Notes under the pieces: model-generated
The model's database searches: none
Told to the model about the DNA's origin: nothing
What the model saw: only the letters and a program-made list of their open reading frames with translations
Source: Chromatiales bacterium
GTDB taxonomy: Bacteria; Pseudomonadota; Gammaproteobacteria; Thiohalomonadales; Thiohalomonadaceae
Length of the DNA stretch: 8,392 nucleotides
Direction: 5' to 3'
Assembly (NCBI GenBank): GCA_029864785.1
Contig: JAOTST010000053.1
Span: forward strand, 1-8,392
Part shown: positions 6,651 to 8,392 of the stretch, one piece after another
Numbering within the stretch: the first letter of the stretch is position 1
Layout of the letters: every line of letters starts with the position of its first letter
Translations under genes and position numbers: made by a program

Positions 6651-8330
6651 GTGTTTGAAATACGCTTTTCCGACTGGCTTAAATCTCGCATGGGTTGGGC
6701 TCTTCCCGTGCTTTTTTTTGGCATCATAACTGCAATATCAGCTGCCTATAACGTTTTACAGAGCGAGCAGCATGCCCTTGAAATGGCCAGCGTCCGTGGT
6801 CGCCATATGTTTAAGATGATTCAACTCACCCGGCGATGGAATGCACTACACGGCGGTGTTTATGCGCCCGTATCTGAGCATACCCAACCGAACCCCTATC
6901 TCAATGATCCAAAACGTGATATCACCAGTACCGAGGGGTTAAAGCTGACCAAAGTTAATCCAGCCTATATGACTCGACAGATCTCTGAGTTATCCGTCAA
7001 AGAGGGGTTAGTTTTTCATATCACAAGCCTCAATCCCATCCGTCCCGCAAATGCCGCTGACTCATGGGAAAGTGATGCGCTACGCCAATTTGAAAAGGGT
7101 CGCATGGAGGCCACCGAACTAATAACCAACAGCTCTGGTTCCGTATTTAGATATATGGCTCCTCTCCTGGTAGAGAAGGCGTGTATGCGCTGTCATGCAC
7201 AACAGGGTTACCATATTGGCGATATTCGCGGGGGAATTAGTGTCAATATCAACTCTGATGAGATTATTGCCTATGTCTCTAAACAAAGTCAGATTCTACT
7301 CATAACCCATCTCACCTTTTTTATCTTTGTATCGGCACTCAGTACCTTCTCTTTTAGACGTAATCGCCAATATATTACAGACCTTAATGGCCTCACCAAT
7401 CAACTTGAATCACGAAATGCTCAACTTCAAGATTCTCAAGACCACCTTGAAGAGCTGGTTGAGGAGCGCACTCACGAGCTTAGCGAAGCCAATGAACGAC
7501 TAGTCACTTCTGACATGCAATTAATCCAGCTAAACAATTCCCTTGAGGAGCGTGTAGTTCGACGCACCCTTGAATTAAATGCAGCCAAGGAGGCGTCTGA
7601 GTCAGCCAACATTGCCAAATCAGAATTTCTAGGAAATATATCTCACGAACTGAGAACCCCGTTACACGCTATCCTCAATTTTTCCAGTTTTGGTATCAAG
7701 AAGATCGGCTCTGTTTCTGAAGAAAAAATCAGATCCTATTTTGATAATATCGACATCAGTACCCGACGTCTGATTGCCCTCGTAAATGAACTGCTGGATG
7801 TCACCCAATTTGACACGGGACAAGGTGAACTCAATTATCAGCAGGGGGATCTGAGATCTGTTATAAACGATGCCTCAAAAGCCAAGGAAGATGAGTTAAA
7901 GGAGCGGGGGATCACGCTAGAGATAAAAGATACCAATATTGACACCACAGCAATATTTGATCGTAAAAAAATTTTTCAGATCGTTACCAACCTACTCTCT
8001 AACGCCATTACATATTCATCCGATAACCAACAGATAAAAATCCTATTTGACAGCGCAGAAATCACCACCGATAGTTCTGCGGGGCCTGCTCCCGCCATAT
8101 TATTTAAAGTCATCGACAGGGGCGTGGGCATCCCTGATGATGAGTTAGAGAGCATATTCGATAAATTTGTACAGTCGAGTAAAACTCGTTCAGGTGCCGG
8201 AGGTACTGGACTAGGTCTATCAATCAGCCGACAGATTATCGAAAAACATGGCGGCACCATTAGCGCTCAGAATAACCCTAATGGGGGCTCTCAGTTTACC
8301 GTAGTTATTCCGCGTCGTTCCGCTGATTAA
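6651..8330 (+). CDS. Membrane haem c sensor histidine kinase (DUF3365, HisKA, HATPase_c)
   Basis: A 559-residue inner-membrane histidine kinase starting at GTG. The first membrane helix spans about residues 14-33. Residues about 35-205 form a periplasmic DUF3365/Tll0287-like domain, paralogous to that of the upstream gene: H67-GGVY-71, NPAYMTRQ, ADSWE, and one haem c motif C178-MRC-H182 followed by QGYHIGD. The second helix is about 215-236. A long coiled coil (about 240-320, with EELVEERTHELSEANERL and a similar second copy) leads to the HisKA domain with phospho-acceptor H332 in SHELRTPLHAIL. The HATPase_c domain has the N box with N451 (LLSNAITYS), G1 D489-RGVG-493, F box FDKF, and G2 GTGLGLSI. 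All residues expected for autophosphorylation are present. There is no receiver domain and no response regulator gene in the window, so its partner is elsewhere. It lies 155 bp after the GGDEF-EAL gene on the same strand. The signal is probably redox or a haem ligand, by inference. Confidence 0.93.
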   Translation: MFEIRFSDWLKSRMGWALPVLFFGIITAISAAYNVLQSEQHALEMASVRGRHMFKMIQLTRRWNALHGGVYAPVSEHTQPNPYLNDPKRDITSTEGLKLTKVNPAYMTRQISELSVKEGLVFHITSLNPIRPANAADSWESDALRQFEKGRMEATELITNSSGSVFRYMAPLLVEKACMRCHAQQGYHIGDIRGGISVNINSDEIIAYVSKQSQILLITHLTFFIFVSALSTFSFRRNRQYITDLNGLTNQLESRNAQLQDSQDHLEELVEERTHELSEANERLVTSDMQLIQLNNSLEERVVRRTLELNAAKEASESANIAKSEFLGNISHELRTPLHAILNFSSFGIKKIGSVSEEKIRSYFDNIDISTRRLIALVNELLDVTQFDTGQGELNYQQGDLRSVINDASKAKEDELKERGITLEIKDTNIDTTAIFDRKKIFQIVTNLLSNAITYSSDNQQIKILFDSAEITTDSSAGPAPAILFKVIDRGVGIPDDELESIFDKFVQSSKTRSGAGGTGLGLSISRQIIEKHGGTISAQNNPNGGSQFTVVIPRRSAD

Positions 8331-8348
8331 CCCGTTAAAACTGAGCGG
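8321..8348. other. Weak inverted repeat over two convergent stop codons
   Basis: Arms CCGCT (8321-8325) and AGCGG (8344-8348) enclose TTAA-CCCG-TTAA (8327-8338), which contains the kinase stop TAA and the stop of the minus-strand gene. It may act as a bidirectional transcription barrier, but the stem is short, the gaps are unequal and no U tract follows on either strand. Confidence 0.2.
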
Positions 8349-8392
8349 CCTCTAGCGAAAGATAGACCCCATAGGCATTACGCCGATGAGCG
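8335..8392 (-). CDS. C-terminal end of a convergent gene of unknown function
   Basis: On the minus strand a frame is open from the right edge to a TAA at 8335-8337 and encodes the last 18 full codons, ending GVYLSLEAAQF. The stop lies 4 bp past the kinase stop, a tight tail-to-tail arrangement usual for real genes. A C-terminal Phe after a Tyr/Leu-rich strand is seen in outer-membrane beta-barrels, but 18 residues are too few to decide. A plus-strand frame is also open here after the kinase stop, so the call rests on the gene end and its spacing. Confidence 0.4.
   Translation of the reverse strand, partial: AHRRNAYGVYLSLEAAQF

Noticed and set aside
7976..8260. 94-codon minus-strand ORF
   Set aside because: It is antisense to the HATPase domain of the kinase, whose coding is unambiguous.

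Overview
The window looks like the chromosome of a Gram-negative bacterium, most likely a gammaproteobacterium of moderate to low GC. The evidence is a Sec-exported NosD-type periplasmic protein, inner-membrane sensors with c-type haem motifs, and a multidomain GGDEF-EAL protein typical of respiratory, often sulfur- or nitrogen-metabolising, proteobacteria. The taxonomic call is inference; there is no rRNA, tRNA or other marker gene here. No mobile element, CRISPR array or RNA gene was seen.

Layout, left to right. (1) Positions 1-1827, minus strand: the first 609 codons of a large protein of unknown function that runs off the left edge. It has two membrane helices near its N terminus and a long, mostly helical, probably cytoplasmic remainder. 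(2) 1828-2075: a 248-bp gap with a 14-bp palindrome upstream of gene 1 and a doubtful 39-residue plus-strand ORF. (3) 2076-3317, minus: a complete NosD-type beta-helix protein (413 aa). (4) 3318-3540: an AT-rich divergent intergenic region with a repeated 10-mer and an imperfect dyad. (5) 3541-6495, plus: a 984-aa membrane sensor with a periplasmic DUF3365/Tll0287-like haem c domain followed by PAS, GAF, GGDEF and EAL domains. (6) 6496-6650: a 155-bp gap with a terminator-like hairpin and a clear Shine-Dalgarno. (7) 6651-8330, plus: a 559-aa histidine kinase with a paralogous haem c sensor domain. (8) 8335-8392, minus: the C-terminal end of a gene running off the right edge, convergent with the kinase.

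How the genes may work together. The two plus-strand genes carry related periplasmic sensor domains, each with one CxxCH haem c motif, but feed different outputs: c-di-GMP synthesis and breakdown in one, phosphotransfer in the other. They may read the same redox or gaseous ligand signal. Divergent to them is a nosD gene. Its usual partners (nosZ, nosF, nosY, nosL) are not in the window, and nosF is not in its usual place after nosD. A link between the haem sensors and respiratory N2O reduction or copper-centre assembly is therefore attractive but unproven from this sequence.
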